Assembly (NCBI GenBank): GCA_041393395.1
Contig: JAWKKG010000002.1
Coordinates: forward strand, 868,001 to 932,000
Direction of reading: 5' to 3'
Length of the DNA stretch: 64,000 bases
Source: JAGQIB01 sp041393395
GTDB taxonomy: Bacteria; ARS69
Below, in pieces: positions 1 to 9,021 of the stretch (positions are counted from its first letter, which is position 1; each line of letters starts with the position of its first letter). Made by a program: the position numbers and the translations under genes. Under the pieces are notes generated by a model. The model saw only the letters and a list, made by a program, of their open reading frames with translations, made no database searches and had not been told where the DNA came from.

Positions 1-3000
1 AACCGGGGGACATCCTGGTCACGACCCCGGAGTCACTGTTCCTGCTGGTGGGATCGCAGGCGCGGGCAGTCCTGCGTACCGTCGACACGATCATCCTCGA
101 CGAGGTCCACGCGCTCGCGCCCACGAAGCGCGGAGCCCACCTCGCGCTCACGCTCGAACGACTTGCGGCGATCACCGAGCGCGACCCGCAGCGCATCGGT
201 CTCTCCGCCACCGTTCGCCCGCTCGACGAGATGGCCCGGTGGGTCGGCGGAGATCGCGCCGTGCAGATCGTGGATGCGTCCCGACTGCCGGCGCTCGATC
301 TGGAGATCCGGGTGCCGACCGCGGACATGACCGCGCCGGGCGACTCGCCACTCGCCCCGCCCGAGACTCCCGGCGGGTCGATCTTCCGGGACATGGGCGA
401 CTCGCGCGCCCAGGTCGCGTCGCCCGAGCGGGGCATCTGGCCGACGATCTATCCGCGCCTCCTGGAAGAGATCCGCGCCGGCCGCTCCACGATCGTGTTC
501 GTCAACAGCCGCGGACTCTGCGAACGACTCGCGCAGCGTCTGAATGATCTCGCCGGCGAGGAACTCGTTCGGGCGCACCACGGCAGCGTGTCGCACGAGA
601 AACGCGCGGAGATCGAGGACGGACTGAAGGCCGGTCGCATCCGCGGAATCGTCGCGACGAGCTCGCTCGAGCTCGGCATCGACATGGGGGCGGTGGATCG
701 CGTGCTGATGGTGGAATCACCGGGCTCGGTGGCTCGCGGTCTCCAGCGAGTGGGCCGTGCGGGACACGGCGTGGGCGAGACGAGCGTCGGGCGGCTGTAT
801 CCGAAGTCGCGCGGCGATCTGCTCGAGAGCGCCGTGGTTGCCGGCAAGATGCTGCGCGCCGAGATCGAGGCGGTGTCGCTCCCGCGGAACGTCCTCGACG
901 TTCTCTCCCAGCAGATCGTGGCGATGTGCCTCGACGCCGATCGCTCCGTGGACGAGATCGGCGAGATCGTCCGGCGGGCGCATCCCTACCGGGAACTCGG
1001 CGCCGCGTCGCTCGAGGCCGTGCTCGACATGCTGAGCGGCCGCTACCCGTCCGAGGACTTCGCGGACCTTCGCCCGCTGCTCTCCTGGGATCGCACGGCG
1101 AACACGCTGTCGGCGCGCCGCGGCGCCGCGCTCGTCTCGCGCACGAACGCGGGGACGATTCCCGATCGCGGCACGTTCTCCGTGAACCTGGCCGCCGCCG
1201 GCACGCGGGTCGGCGAGCTCGACGAGGAGATGGTGCACGAGACCCGCGCGGGTGACGCGATCCTGCTGGGAGCCACGTCGTGGCGGGTCGAGGAGATCGG
1301 CCGCGACCGTGTTCTCGTATCGCCGATCCCCGGCGAGCCCGCGCGCCTGCCATTCTGGAAGGGCGAGGGACCGGGTCGCCCGATCGAGGTCGGACGCGCG
1401 ATCGGCGCGTTCCTGCGCGAGCTCGGCGAGGTCCCACCGGAGCGGGCGCCGGAGTGGATCCGCGAACGCTCCCCGCTCGACGAGAACGCCGCCCGCAACC
1501 TCGCCGACTACGTCCACGAGCAGCGCGAGCACGGCGGACTGCTGCCCACCGATCGCACGATCTGCGTGGAGCGCTTCCGCGACGAGCTCGGCGACTGGCG
1601 CGTGTGCATCCTCACTCCGTACGGCGCACGGATCCACGCGCCGTGGGCCATGGCGATCCAGCGGTCGTGCTCGGCGCGGAGCGGGTTCGAGGTCCAGGTC
1701 ATGTACTCGGACGACGGCATCGTGCTCCGCTTCGCGGACGCCGACGAACCGCCGCCGATCGAAGCGCTGCTACCGGACCCCGAGGAGCTCGAAGAGCTGA
1801 TCACCGATCAGCTCGCGGACACGGCGCTGTTCGCGGGGCTGTTCCGCGAGAACTCCGTGCGCTCGCTGCTGCTCCCGCGTCGACGTCCCGGCCAGCGCAA
1901 TCCGCTGTGGGCGCAGCGGATCAAGGCGCAGCAGCTGCTGGGCTCGGTGCGACGCTATCCGAGCTTCCCGATCGTGCTGGAGACGTACCGGCAGGCGCTG
2001 CGCGACGTGTTCGACCTGCCGGCCCTGAAGGAGGTGCTGCTCGGCGCGCGCTCGCGCGCAATCCGGGTCGTCGAGGCGGAGACGGCGTCGGCGTCGCCCT
2101 TCGCGCGGTCGCTCGTGTACTCGTACGTTGCCGCGTACATGTACGACCAGGACGCGCCGATCGCGGAACGTCGCGCGCAGGCGCTCACGGTGGATCCCGC
2201 GTTGCTGCGCGAGCTCCTCGGCCAGGCGGAGCTGCGCGAGCTCATCGACGCCGACGTTCTCTCCGAGCTCGAGGAATCCCTGCAGCATCTCGCGGAGGAG
2301 CGCCGCGCGCGCGACGCCGATGAGACCCACGACCTGCTGCGCCGCCTCGGGGACCTCTCGCCCCGGGAGATCGCCGAGCGCGCCACCGAGGATCCCGCGG
2401 CCTGGCTGACCCGTCTGCAACGCGAGCGACGCGCGTTCCCGTTGACGATCGCGGGACAGACGCGCTGGATCGCGGCCGAAGACGCCGGCCTCTATCGCGA
2501 CGCGCTCGGTGTCGTTCCTCCGGCGGGACTCCCCGCGACGTTTCTGGAACCCGTGCCGCTCCCGCTCGAGCGGCTGCTGCGTCGGTGGGCGCGCCAGCAC
2601 GGTCCGTTCCTCGAGCGCGATCCGGCCGCGCGATGGGGCATCACGGCGGGGCAGATCGAACCGTGCCTCCGTGCGCTTCTCGCGGAGGGCGTGCTCGTTC
2701 ACGGCGAGATCCGACCGGGTGGCGCAGAGCGTGACTGGTGCGACGCCGAGGTGCTGCGCCGCCTGAAGCGCGGCACGGTCGCGCGATTGCGCCATCAGGC
2801 CGCGCCCGTCGACGCACGCACTCTCGGCGCGTTCCTGCCGCGGTGGCACGGACTCGATCGCAAGACCGGCGGTAACGATCGCCTGCTGGAGGCGCTCGCG
2901 CAGCTCGAGGGGCTGACGCTCCCGTGGAGCGAGCTCAAGAACTCGATCCTCCCCGCCCGCGTCTCCGGTTTCCGCGTGGAGCAACTCGATGCGCTGTCGA

Positions 3001-4061
3001 CGACGGGCGAGGTGTACTGGATCGGTCGCGGCGCGCTCGGCCCGCGGGACGGAAAGGTCGCGATCGGTCTCGCGGGTCATGCGTCATTCCTGAACGAGCC
3101 GGAGGATGTCGCGGAACCGACCCCGGTGGAACGCGCGGTGCTCGACGTTCTGGCGGAGCGCGGCGCGTCGTTCGCGGTGGCGATCGAGTCCGACGTGCGC
3201 GCCCGGGTCCCCGATGCGACCGGCGCCGACTTTCGCGCGGCCCTCGAGAGCCTCGCCTGGGCGGGTCGCGTGACGAACGACACGTTCGGCGCGCTGGAGG
3301 CGTTCGTGCGGACACCGCGCGGAGACACGGCGGTGATGGACCGTCGCCGTGGGCTGCGCCGCCGTGCGAGCGCCGTCACGGGTCGCTGGTCGCGCGTCGA
3401 GAGCGTGACGGGACCGATCGCGCCGAGCACGGAGCGCGCATTGTCGCTCGCCCACTCGTTGCTCGAGCGGTACGGCGTGGTGACGCGCGAGTGCGCCCAG
3501 GCCGAGGGCTGGCCCGGGGGATTCGCGTCCGTGTACCGGGTGCTGCGCGGTCTCGAGGAGACCGGGCGCGTACGGCGTGGCTATTTCGCCGAAGGTCTCT
3601 CGGGGACGCAGTTCGCGCACCCGGCCGCGGTGGATCGCCTGCGCGCCGCGCGTCCCGAGGATGCGGACGAGCGCGATCGGACTCCGGACGATGTCGTCGT
3701 GCTCGCCACGATCGATCCCGCGAATCCCTGGGGCGCACTCCTTCCCTGGCCGGGCGACGTCGATCGCTCCGTGCGCCCGCGACGCGCGGCGGGAACCTGG
3801 ACGCTGCTGCTGGACGGGTGGCCGGCGCTGTGGCTCGGCTCGCGCCACGTGGTGGTGATGCCTCCGCCCGGGCGCGACGCCGAGGAGACGATCGCGATCG
3901 CGGCGCCGGCGCTGCGGCGCATTCCCACGACGTCGCGTCGCCGGGTGCGTATCGAGAAGATCGACGGCCTGGCTTGGTCCGAGTCACCGCTCGTGCCGGC
4001 GTTTCGTCGCGCCGGCTACACGCCGACGTACCGTGGACTCTCCGACACGGGGGCGCCCTGA
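1..4061 (+). CDS. lhr: Lhr-type superfamily 2 helicase, 5' end cut by the window
   Basis: ATP-dependent large helicase of the Lhr family, a 3'-5' DNA translocase linked to DNA repair. The open frame runs from the first bases of the window, so the N-terminal residues with motif I lie outside; the GTG at 48 is internal, because in-frame codons before it already encode a TTPESL motif Ib. Visible motifs are DEVH (II), SATVRP (III), ATSSLELGID (V) and QRVGRAGH (VI), within the first ~260 residues. About 1,080 further residues follow, as expected for the winged-helix and Lhr C-terminal domains of full-length Lhr (about 1,500 residues). The stop codon overlaps the nei start as TGATG, so the two are translationally coupled. 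Family assignment is firm; substrate is not shown by the sequence. Confidence 0.93.
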   Translation, partial: PGDILVTTPESLFLLVGSQARAVLRTVDTIILDEVHALAPTKRGAHLALTLERLAAITERDPQRIGLSATVRPLDEMARWVGGDRAVQIVDASRLPALDLEIRVPTADMTAPGDSPLAPPETPGGSIFRDMGDSRAQVASPERGIWPTIYPRLLEEIRAGRSTIVFVNSRGLCERLAQRLNDLAGEELVRAHHGSVSHEKRAEIEDGLKAGRIRGIVATSSLELGIDMGAVDRVLMVESPGSVARGLQRVGRAGHGVGETSVGRLYPKSRGDLLESAVVAGKMLRAEIEAVSLPRNVLDVLSQQIVAMCLDADRSVDEIGEIVRRAHPYRELGAASLEAVLDMLSGRYPSEDFADLRPLLSWDRTANTLSARRGAALVSRTNAGTIPDRGTFSVNLAAAGTRVGELDEEMVHETRAGDAILLGATSWRVEEIGRDRVLVSPIPGEPARLPFWKGEGPGRPIEVGRAIGAFLRELGEVPPERAPEWIRERSPLDENAARNLADYVHEQREHGGLLPTDRTICVERFRDELGDWRVCILTPYGARIHAPWAMAIQRSCSARSGFEVQVMYSDDGIVLRFADADEPPPIEALLPDPEELEELITDQLADTALFAGLFRENSVRSLLLPRRRPGQRNPLWAQRIKAQQLLGSVRRYPSFPIVLETYRQALRDVFDLPALKEVLLGARSRAIRVVEAETASASPFARSLVYSYVAAYMYDQDAPIAERRAQALTVDPALLRELLGQAELRELIDADVLSELEESLQHLAEERRARDADETHDLLRRLGDLSPREIAERATEDPAAWLTRLQRERRAFPLTIAGQTRWIAAEDAGLYRDALGVVPPAGLPATFLEPVPLPLERLLRRWARQHGPFLERDPAARWGITAGQIEPCLRALLAEGVLVHGEIRPGGAERDWCDAEVLRRLKRGTVARLRHQAAPVDARTLGAFLPRWHGLDRKTGGNDRLLEALAQLEGLTLPWSELKNSILPARVSGFRVEQLDALSTTGEVYWIGRGALGPRDGKVAIGLAGHASFLNEPEDVAEPTPVERAVLDVLAERGASFAVAIESDVRARVPDATGADFRAALESLAWAGRVTNDTFGALEAFVRTPRGDTAVMDRRRGLRRRASAVTGRWSRVESVTGPIAPSTERALSLAHSLLERYGVVTRECAQAEGWPGGFASVYRVLRGLEETGRVRRGYFAEGLSGTQFAHPAAVDRLRAARPEDADERDRTPDDVVVLATIDPANPWGALLPWPGDVDRSVRPRRAAGTWTLLLDGWPALWLGSRHVVVMPPPGRDAEETIAIAAPALRRIPTTSRRRVRIEKIDGLAWSESPLVPAFRRAGYTPTYRGLSDTGAP

Positions 4062-5026
4062 TGCCGGAGGGGGACACGATCCACCGGATCGCCGCGTACT
4101 TCGCGGAGCGACTCCCGGGGCGGACGATCACCGAGGGCGAGGTCGCGCGACGCCCGGATCTCCGGCTCGCGGGTCGCGAGATCCGCGCCGTCCGCGCCGT
4201 GGGTAAGCACCTCTATCTCGACTTCGTCGACGGAGCGGCCCTTCGTTCGCACCTCGGCATGTGGGGAACCTGGCATCGCTACGCAACGGGTGAGAAGTGG
4301 CGCAAGCCCGCGCGTCGTGCGTCGATCCGATTCGTCACGGAAGAGACCGAATGGGTGTGCTTCGACGCGCGCGAGATCGAACTCGTGGCGCCCCGATCCG
4401 TGCGCAGCCGGGAGCTTCGCGAGGCCGTGGGACCGGATCTCCTGGGCCCGGCGGTGGAGCCGGCCGCGCTGGTGGCGCGCGCTCGCGCGCTCCGTCCCGC
4501 GGACAGCCTGATCGCGGACGTCCTGCTCGATCAACGCATCGCGGCCGGCATCGGCAACGTGTACAAGTGCGAGGTGCTGTTCCTCGGCGGCGTGCATCCT
4601 CGCCTACCCCTCGCCCGGGTCGACGATCGTGTCCTCGCCTTCCTGTACTCCACGGCCGCCGATCTGCTGCGATTGAACGTTCGCCCCGGGGAACGCGTCA
4701 CTCGGTTCGAGGACGGAGGTACGCTCTGGGTGTACGGGCGGATCGGGGAGCGCTGCTGGCGCTGCAACGCGCGGATCGCGTACGCCCGCCTCGGCGTGCA
4801 CTGGCGCGCGACGTACTGGTGTCCGCGCTGTCAATCGGAGGAGCCCTCGGATTCGACCCGTCGTATGCTGGACCCCGCGGGGGAGGACGGCCCAGCGCCG
4901 GATCCGCCGCCTCACGAAGTGCCCCTTCGGAGGAACCATGCGCACTACCCGCCCGCTGGCCGCGATCGGCCTCGGACTGGCTCTCGCCGTCTGTCCGCTC
5001 GCCCCGCGCCCCGCCGTCGCCGGTGA
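4061..5026 (+). CDS. nei: Endonuclease VIII / Fpg-Nei family DNA glycosylase
   Basis: Bifunctional DNA glycosylase/AP lyase that excises oxidised bases. The protein begins MPEGDT, giving the catalytic Pro2 and Glu3 of the family. A lysine in VGKHLYLDF sits where the family has its beta-turn Lys, a helix-two-turn-helix region includes GIGNVYKCEVLF, and a C-terminal zinc finger has two CxxC pairs (CWRC and CPRC). The ATG overlaps the lhr stop by one base. Lhr next to a Nei2-type enzyme is also known in mycobacteria, supporting a joint repair role. The protein is 321 residues, longer than the usual ~270: about 55 Pro/Arg-rich residues follow the finger and overlap the next gene by 89 bases. That tail looks like read-through rather than a domain. 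Confidence 0.92.
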   Translation: MPEGDTIHRIAAYFAERLPGRTITEGEVARRPDLRLAGREIRAVRAVGKHLYLDFVDGAALRSHLGMWGTWHRYATGEKWRKPARRASIRFVTEETEWVCFDAREIELVAPRSVRSRELREAVGPDLLGPAVEPAALVARARALRPADSLIADVLLDQRIAAGIGNVYKCEVLFLGGVHPRLPLARVDDRVLAFLYSTAADLLRLNVRPGERVTRFEDGGTLWVYGRIGERCWRCNARIAYARLGVHWRATYWCPRCQSEEPSDSTRRMLDPAGEDGPAPDPPPHEVPLRRNHAHYPPAGRDRPRTGSRRLSARPAPRRRR

Positions 5027-5366
5027 GCCGTCGTACGCCGCCGAGACCCCGAGCCCGGGCGATCTCGTCGGCACCTGGAGAGTCGACCTCCGTCCCACGC
5101 CGGACGCCGACGAGTACTGGCAGGAGTTCGTGGTCCGCAGCGTGGACGGCCACACGTTCGAGGGTACGTTCTACGGCACGGAGCTCCGCGACGGACGCCT
5201 CAACACCGACTGGGGTGCCGTGTACTTCGCATTCGTGACCGAGGACGGTTCCGGCGAGTACCACACGAGCGGAGTCCTGAAGGACGGCCGGATCCTCGGC
5301 ACCACGCACTCGATCGGTCGCGAGTTCCTGGCGGTGTGGAAGGCGACGCCGGCCGCGTCCGAGTAG
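4938..5366 (+). CDS. Small secreted protein of unknown function
   Basis: A 142-residue protein with a clear Sec signal peptide (residues ~1-28, hydrophobic stretch then PAVAG). The mature part begins with a lipocalin-like phrase, GDLVGTWRVDLRP, followed by alternating short beta-type segments, so a small beta-barrel or sandwich is plausible. I do not recognise a named family. The start is supported by a GGAGG immediately upstream (around 4931-4935). It lies inside the C-terminal tail of nei in another frame. The periplasmic location is inferred from the signal peptide. Confidence 0.75.
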   Translation: MRTTRPLAAIGLGLALAVCPLAPRPAVAGEPSYAAETPSPGDLVGTWRVDLRPTPDADEYWQEFVVRSVDGHTFEGTFYGTELRDGRLNTDWGAVYFAFVTEDGSGEYHTSGVLKDGRILGTTHSIGREFLAVWKATPAASE

Positions 5367-5395
5367 TTCGCACATCGGCCGACGTCCGGTATCAT
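5367..5395 (+). promoter_or_regulatory. Candidate sigma-70 promoter for the carbonic anhydrase gene
   Basis: TTCGCA at 5367-5372 and TATCAT at 5390-5395 are separated by 17 bases, matching the -35 and -10 consensus at 4/6 and 5/6. It begins right after the preceding stop codon and lies 37 bases before the chosen start of the carbonic anhydrase gene. Confidence 0.45.
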
Positions 5396-5432
5396 CCGCC
5401 GCGGGCGACCGCCTGTCCGAGGAGAGATGTCC

Positions 5433-6062
5433 ATGCTCAATGCTCTCGATGCGCTCGATCGACTCCGTCAGGGAAACGCCCGCTTCGCCTCCGGAGTCGT
5501 GAGTGTGGAGACCCTCGTGACGAACGCGCGCCGCGCGGATCTCGTCTCGGGGCAGCGACCGTTCGCGGTCATCCTCGGCTGTTCGGACTCGCGGGTGCCG
5601 GTGGAGACGATCTTCGATCAGGGAGTCGGAGATCTCTTCGTGATCCGCGTGGCGGGCAACATCGTGGCGCCGTCCCAGATCGGGAGCGTGGAGTTCGCGG
5701 CCGCGCAGTTCGGCACCCGGCTCGTGGTCGTGCTCGGTCACACGCGGTGCGGCGCGATCGAGGCGACGCTCGCGGAGCTGCAGCGGCCGGCCGAGTCCTC
5801 GCGGCACCTGCTGTCCATCGTGGATCGCATCCGTCCGGCGGTGGAAGGTCTGATCGACACGGACCTGGCGCGCGATCCCGAGGCGCTGAAGCGCAGCGCG
5901 GGTCGCGCGAATGTCCGTGTCGCGGCGAACGCGCTGCGACACGGGTCGCAGATCCTCGAGAACTTGATCGAAAGCGACGGACTGCTCGTCGTGGGCGCGG
6001 AGTACGCGCTCGAGACGGGCGAAGTGGATTTCTTCGACGGGGTTCCCGCGGATCGCTCCTGA
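5433..6062 (+). CDS. Beta-class carbonic anhydrase
   Basis: Zinc enzyme interconverting CO2 and bicarbonate. From the start used here, the signature CSDSRVP gives Cys50, Asp52 and Arg54, and GHTRCGA gives His103 and Cys106: the Cys-His-Cys zinc ligands and the Asp/Arg dyad of beta-carbonic anhydrases. Length (209 residues) is normal. Two in-frame ATGs, 5427 and 5433, compete. AGGAG at 5420-5424 leaves only two bases before 5427 but eight before 5433, so 5433 is preferred. No signal peptide, so cytoplasmic. It has its own likely promoter and is followed 18 bases later by an OsmC-like gene, probably co-transcribed. The original substrate range of this family includes COS/CS2 hydrolases, but nothing here suggests that. 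Confidence 0.93.
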   Translation: MLNALDALDRLRQGNARFASGVVSVETLVTNARRADLVSGQRPFAVILGCSDSRVPVETIFDQGVGDLFVIRVAGNIVAPSQIGSVEFAAAQFGTRLVVVLGHTRCGAIEATLAELQRPAESSRHLLSIVDRIRPAVEGLIDTDLARDPEALKRSAGRANVRVAANALRHGSQILENLIESDGLLVVGAEYALETGEVDFFDGVPADRS

Positions 6063-6080
6063 GGAGCCCAGGAGACGGAC

Positions 6081-6539
6081 ATGTCGGAGCATCGCGCCGA
6101 GATCCGCTGGCGGCGCCAGACGGAAGACTTCGAGTACGACACCTACAATCGCTCGCATCGGTGGAGCTTCGACTCCGGGGTCGCGTTCCCCGCGACAGCC
6201 GCGGCCGAGTTCAAGGGGGACTCCGAGGGCGTGGATCCCGAGGAGGGCTTCGTGGCGGCGGTATCCGCCTGCCACATGCTCACGTTCCTCGCGATCGCGG
6301 CGCGCAAGCGCTTCACGGTGGACTCGTACGAGGACGACGCCGTGGGCATCCTCGAGAAGAACGAGGAGGGGAAGCTCGCGGTCACGCGCGTGACGTTGCA
6401 TCCGCGCGTCCGCTTCGCCGGCGACAAGGAACCGGATCCGCAGCAGCTCGAGCGCCTGCATCACCAGGCGCACGAGCACTGCTTCATCGCGAATTCGGTC
6501 CGGACGAAGATCGAGGTCGCGGCGGACGCGGTCGCCTGA
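6081..6539 (+). CDS. OsmC/Ohr-family peroxide-reducing protein
   Basis: 152-residue OsmC-fold protein, expected to reduce organic hydroperoxides with a redox-active cysteine pair. Cys64 lies in VSACHMLTFL and Cys134 in HEHCFIANS, the two conserved positions of the family. The N-terminal half contains the usual beta-sheet segment with SGVAFPATAAAEF. The start has a weak GGAG in CCCAGGAGACGGAC seven bases upstream. It follows the carbonic anhydrase by 18 bases and ends before a terminator-like hairpin, so the two genes form a short stress or CO2 unit. Within the superfamily it resembles the YhfA/OsmC-like subgroup rather than Ohr; this subgroup call is by eye only. Confidence 0.88.
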   Translation: MSEHRAEIRWRRQTEDFEYDTYNRSHRWSFDSGVAFPATAAAEFKGDSEGVDPEEGFVAAVSACHMLTFLAIAARKRFTVDSYEDDAVGILEKNEEGKLAVTRVTLHPRVRFAGDKEPDPQQLERLHHQAHEHCFIANSVRTKIEVAADAVA

Positions 6540-6560
6540 CGACCGGTCGACGTCCCGACC

Positions 6561-6607
6561 GGCCCGACCGCGCCCGGCACGAACCGGGCGAGGTCGGCCC
6601 GCGTTTT
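6561..6607 (+). terminator. Rho-independent terminator after the OsmC-like gene
   Basis: An imperfect GC-rich stem (6561-6577 with 6584-6599, arms built from GACC and CGCCCGG with their complements, loop CACGAA) is followed by GCGTTTT at 6601-6607. It sits between two convergent genes and may also slow transcripts coming from the minus strand. Confidence 0.6.
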
Positions 6608-6612
6608 CCGGG

Positions 6613-7176
6613 CTAGAGAATCCCCAGCTGGAGTCCCACGGTCACGTTCACGAAGTCGGCGTCGACCTCGATCGTGTCCGCGATGTTCTGGAGCTCGTAG
6701 CCGAGGAACACGTACTTCGCGTCGGCGGTGAGGGTCGCGCTCGGCCCGAGCGGGATGTCGATACCGCCGCCGACGTGAAGGCCCGCGTCCCAGCGGGAGT
6801 CGTCGAAGTCCACGACCGTGCCGCCGATCTCGTCGAGCGTGGCCTTCGTGTGGTACCAGCCGACGCCCACGGTCCCGTGCAGGTTCGGAAAAAAGTACAG
6901 AAGGCCACTCAACGTTACCGGCACGGTCTGGATCTCGCCGTTCTCCAGATCGTCGTTGCGCCAGTCCACGGTGAGCTCGGCGGCGAGCGGCGAGATCGGC
7001 CGAACGCGCGTGGATGCGCCGAGCGAGAGGCTGTTGGTCTCCGAGTCGGGAACGTGTGTCCATCCGACATGGCCTCCCACGGACCAGCGGGCCGGCGGAA
7101 CGTCGTCGGCGAAGGCGGCGGTCGACGCGACCAGGAGCACAAGGCCGCTGCACGCGGCGATCAGGGCGGTTCTCAC
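6613..7176 (-). CDS. OmpW-like outer-membrane beta-barrel protein
   Basis: 187-residue protein with a Sec signal (hydrophobic core ALIAACSGLVLLVAS, cleavage near AFA-DD) and a series of amphipathic beta strands. The segments GLLYFFPNLHGTVGVGWYH, AGLHVGGGIDIPLG and the C-terminal VNVTVGLQLGIL fit small eight-stranded barrels of the OmpW/OmpA-beta class. A longer frame exists upstream, but GTG at 7176 is preceded by GGAGGTGT with good spacing and starts directly at the signal peptide. OmpW-type proteins are thought to pass small hydrophobic molecules; no substrate can be read here. It lies 153 bases downstream of the cytochrome operon on the same strand and might be its last member. Confidence 0.72.
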   Translation of the reverse strand: MRTALIAACSGLVLLVASTAAFADDVPPARWSVGGHVGWTHVPDSETNSLSLGASTRVRPISPLAAELTVDWRNDDLENGEIQTVPVTLSGLLYFFPNLHGTVGVGWYHTKATLDEIGGTVVDFDDSRWDAGLHVGGGIDIPLGPSATLTADAKYVFLGYELQNIADTIEVDADFVNVTVGLQLGIL

Positions 7177-7329
7177 GGGTGACACCTCCGGGTTCGCGAT
7201 GCGCCGCCGGCGAGGATCGTCGGGGGCGGTACGCGGGAAGCAGAACGGACTCACCCGGGTTGCAGGATGTGTGCCGGGTCGCGACCGGCAAGGAAGATAT
7301 CCGAGGATGGCGTCGCGCGCGACAAGGGC

Positions 7330-9021
7330 CTAGTAGGTCTCGTTGGAGTGAGACTCCCCGTGGCAGGACAGCGTGCAGCTTCCGTGGAACAGGCCGTTGT
7401 CGTTGAACTCCAGCACGCCATTTCGCGGGGACACGATCGACGTGTCGAAGTTGATCAGATGCGTGTGGTCTCCACCACCGCCTCCGACTCGGACTCCGTG
7501 CGGGTCGTGGCAGGCACTGCACGGGGTGTCTTCGTTCACGATGTGTCGTCGATGCTCTCCGAAGCTGATGTCGGAGAGGATGCTCGCCCGGCTGTGGCAG
7601 CGATAGCACAGATTGTACGCCGACACGCTCTCCTGCGTGCGGTCCGCCGTCTCGTAACGCCACCCGAGGAGCGCCGGGTAGCTCGAGCCGTGCGGCCCCT
7701 CCGGACCCGATCCGCCGGAACGCGGCCCCTCGTCGTTCGTGTGACAGTCGATGCAGTACATCACCGAGGACTCGGACCAGTTCCCGAGCAGGCTCGGAAC
7801 GTTCGGGTTCGCGCCGGCCGTTTCCACGGGATGGTAGGACGGGTTCGCCGGATCGAACTGCAGTCGTTTGTTCGCCTCGGCGACGACGCGGGGGATCGTC
7901 GGCGTCGGCAGTCCCGGGCTGTCGGCGTGACACCGGTAGCAGGTCTCGTACTGGTACGAGGCGGGATCCACCGCTCCGCCCGCGGTGTCGACGCCCTTCA
8001 CTCCGTACTGCCAACCGGAGACCTCGGGTGGGAAGCCCCCGGCCGGATTCGCCGCGTGTCCGTTGTGGCAGTCCGAGCACTCCACGTGACGGTCCACGAC
8101 GAGCCCCGGCTCCTCGGAATCGTGGATTCCCACGGTCCCGTCGATCGGATGTGTGTACACCTTCGCGAACTCGGCATCGAGGTCGGTGCGCGCCACGTTG
8201 CCGTTGTGGCAGACAAGGCAGTTCGTTTCCTCGGGCGCCTGGTTCAGCAAGCGCTCGGGCGTCGCCGCGGTGTGCGGGTTGTGGCAGCTCTCGCACGCGT
8301 TGTCGCTCACGTTCGCGTAGTCGGTGTGCGGCCACGGATCCGGGGGCACGCCGTTCCAGATCCGCCCGGACACGTAGTGGCTCGAGCTCGTCCAGTATGC
8401 GGTCTCGTGGCACGTCCGACAGAGCGCACCGGCCGTGTTGTCCTGCACGAGGAAGTCCCCGTTCGAGTCGTCGTGCGCGTCGTGGCACGTCGTGCACTGC
8501 AGCTCGCCGCCGGCATCCAGCCGGACGTCGCCGCCGAGCGACGCGGGATCGGCGAGCTCACCGTCGGCCGCCGCGAGCGCCGCCGTGTACGGGAACGACA
8601 CGGGATGGTCGTCGTGCAGCGTGGTGCCGAGATTGCTCGGTCCCGCCGGCATCTGCGTCACGCCACCCGCCATGGGAATCGGCGTGGCCCGGCTGAGAAC
8701 GTCGCCGAGCGCGATCGTGCCGTCGTGACAGCTCAGGCAGAGCTTGGAGCTCCCCGTCGGCTGTCCGGGCGCCGCGTCGAGCGACGACGACGTGTAGGGC
8801 GTGTAGGTCGCGGTCGAGGCGCTTCGATTCCAGAGTTGCGCGACCGAGCTCGCGTTGTGCGGCGTGTGGCAGAAGATGCAGATCTGGGTTTCCGCCGCCG
8901 CCCGGACCGGCCCCGGACCGCTCACCGACAGGTTGTGACGCGACGACGCGATGTCCGAGGCCGCCGCCGTGGAGACGGTCACTCCCGCGACGAGCGCCGC
9001 GATCGCGCATCGAAGCCGCAT
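7330..9021 (-). CDS. Dodecaheme c-type cytochrome, OmcE-like module fused to an eight-heme extension
   Basis: 563-residue secreted cytochrome (signal peptide to about Ala21). Eleven CxxCH motifs start at residues 48, 95, 176, 201, 243, 268, 315, 361, 423, 472 and 501, and a CxxxCH (CTLSCH) starts at 549: twelve predicted hemes. Residues ~25-206 match the whole mature tetraheme protein encoded at 13783-14451, including ICIFCHTPHN against ICVVCHTPHN, LCLSCHDG in both, and DDHPVSF against NDHPVSF. Non-motif histidines at 29, 55, 139 and 183 are shared and could be distal ligands. Residues ~207-563 add eight hemes not present in the partner. The start overlaps the upstream NHL gene stop (TGATG). 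Likely extracellular or cell-surface electron carrier, the last gene of the six-gene operon; the terminal acceptor is unknown. Confidence 0.9.
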   Translation of the reverse strand: MRLRCAIAALVAGVTVSTAAASDIASSRHNLSVSGPGPVRAAAETQICIFCHTPHNASSVAQLWNRSASTATYTPYTSSSLDAAPGQPTGSSKLCLSCHDGTIALGDVLSRATPIPMAGGVTQMPAGPSNLGTTLHDDHPVSFPYTAALAAADGELADPASLGGDVRLDAGGELQCTTCHDAHDDSNGDFLVQDNTAGALCRTCHETAYWTSSSHYVSGRIWNGVPPDPWPHTDYANVSDNACESCHNPHTAATPERLLNQAPEETNCLVCHNGNVARTDLDAEFAKVYTHPIDGTVGIHDSEEPGLVVDRHVECSDCHNGHAANPAGGFPPEVSGWQYGVKGVDTAGGAVDPASYQYETCYRCHADSPGLPTPTIPRVVAEANKRLQFDPANPSYHPVETAGANPNVPSLLGNWSESSVMYCIDCHTNDEGPRSGGSGPEGPHGSSYPALLGWRYETADRTQESVSAYNLCYRCHSRASILSDISFGEHRRHIVNEDTPCSACHDPHGVRVGGGGGDHTHLINFDTSIVSPRNGVLEFNDNGLFHGSCTLSCHGESHSNETY

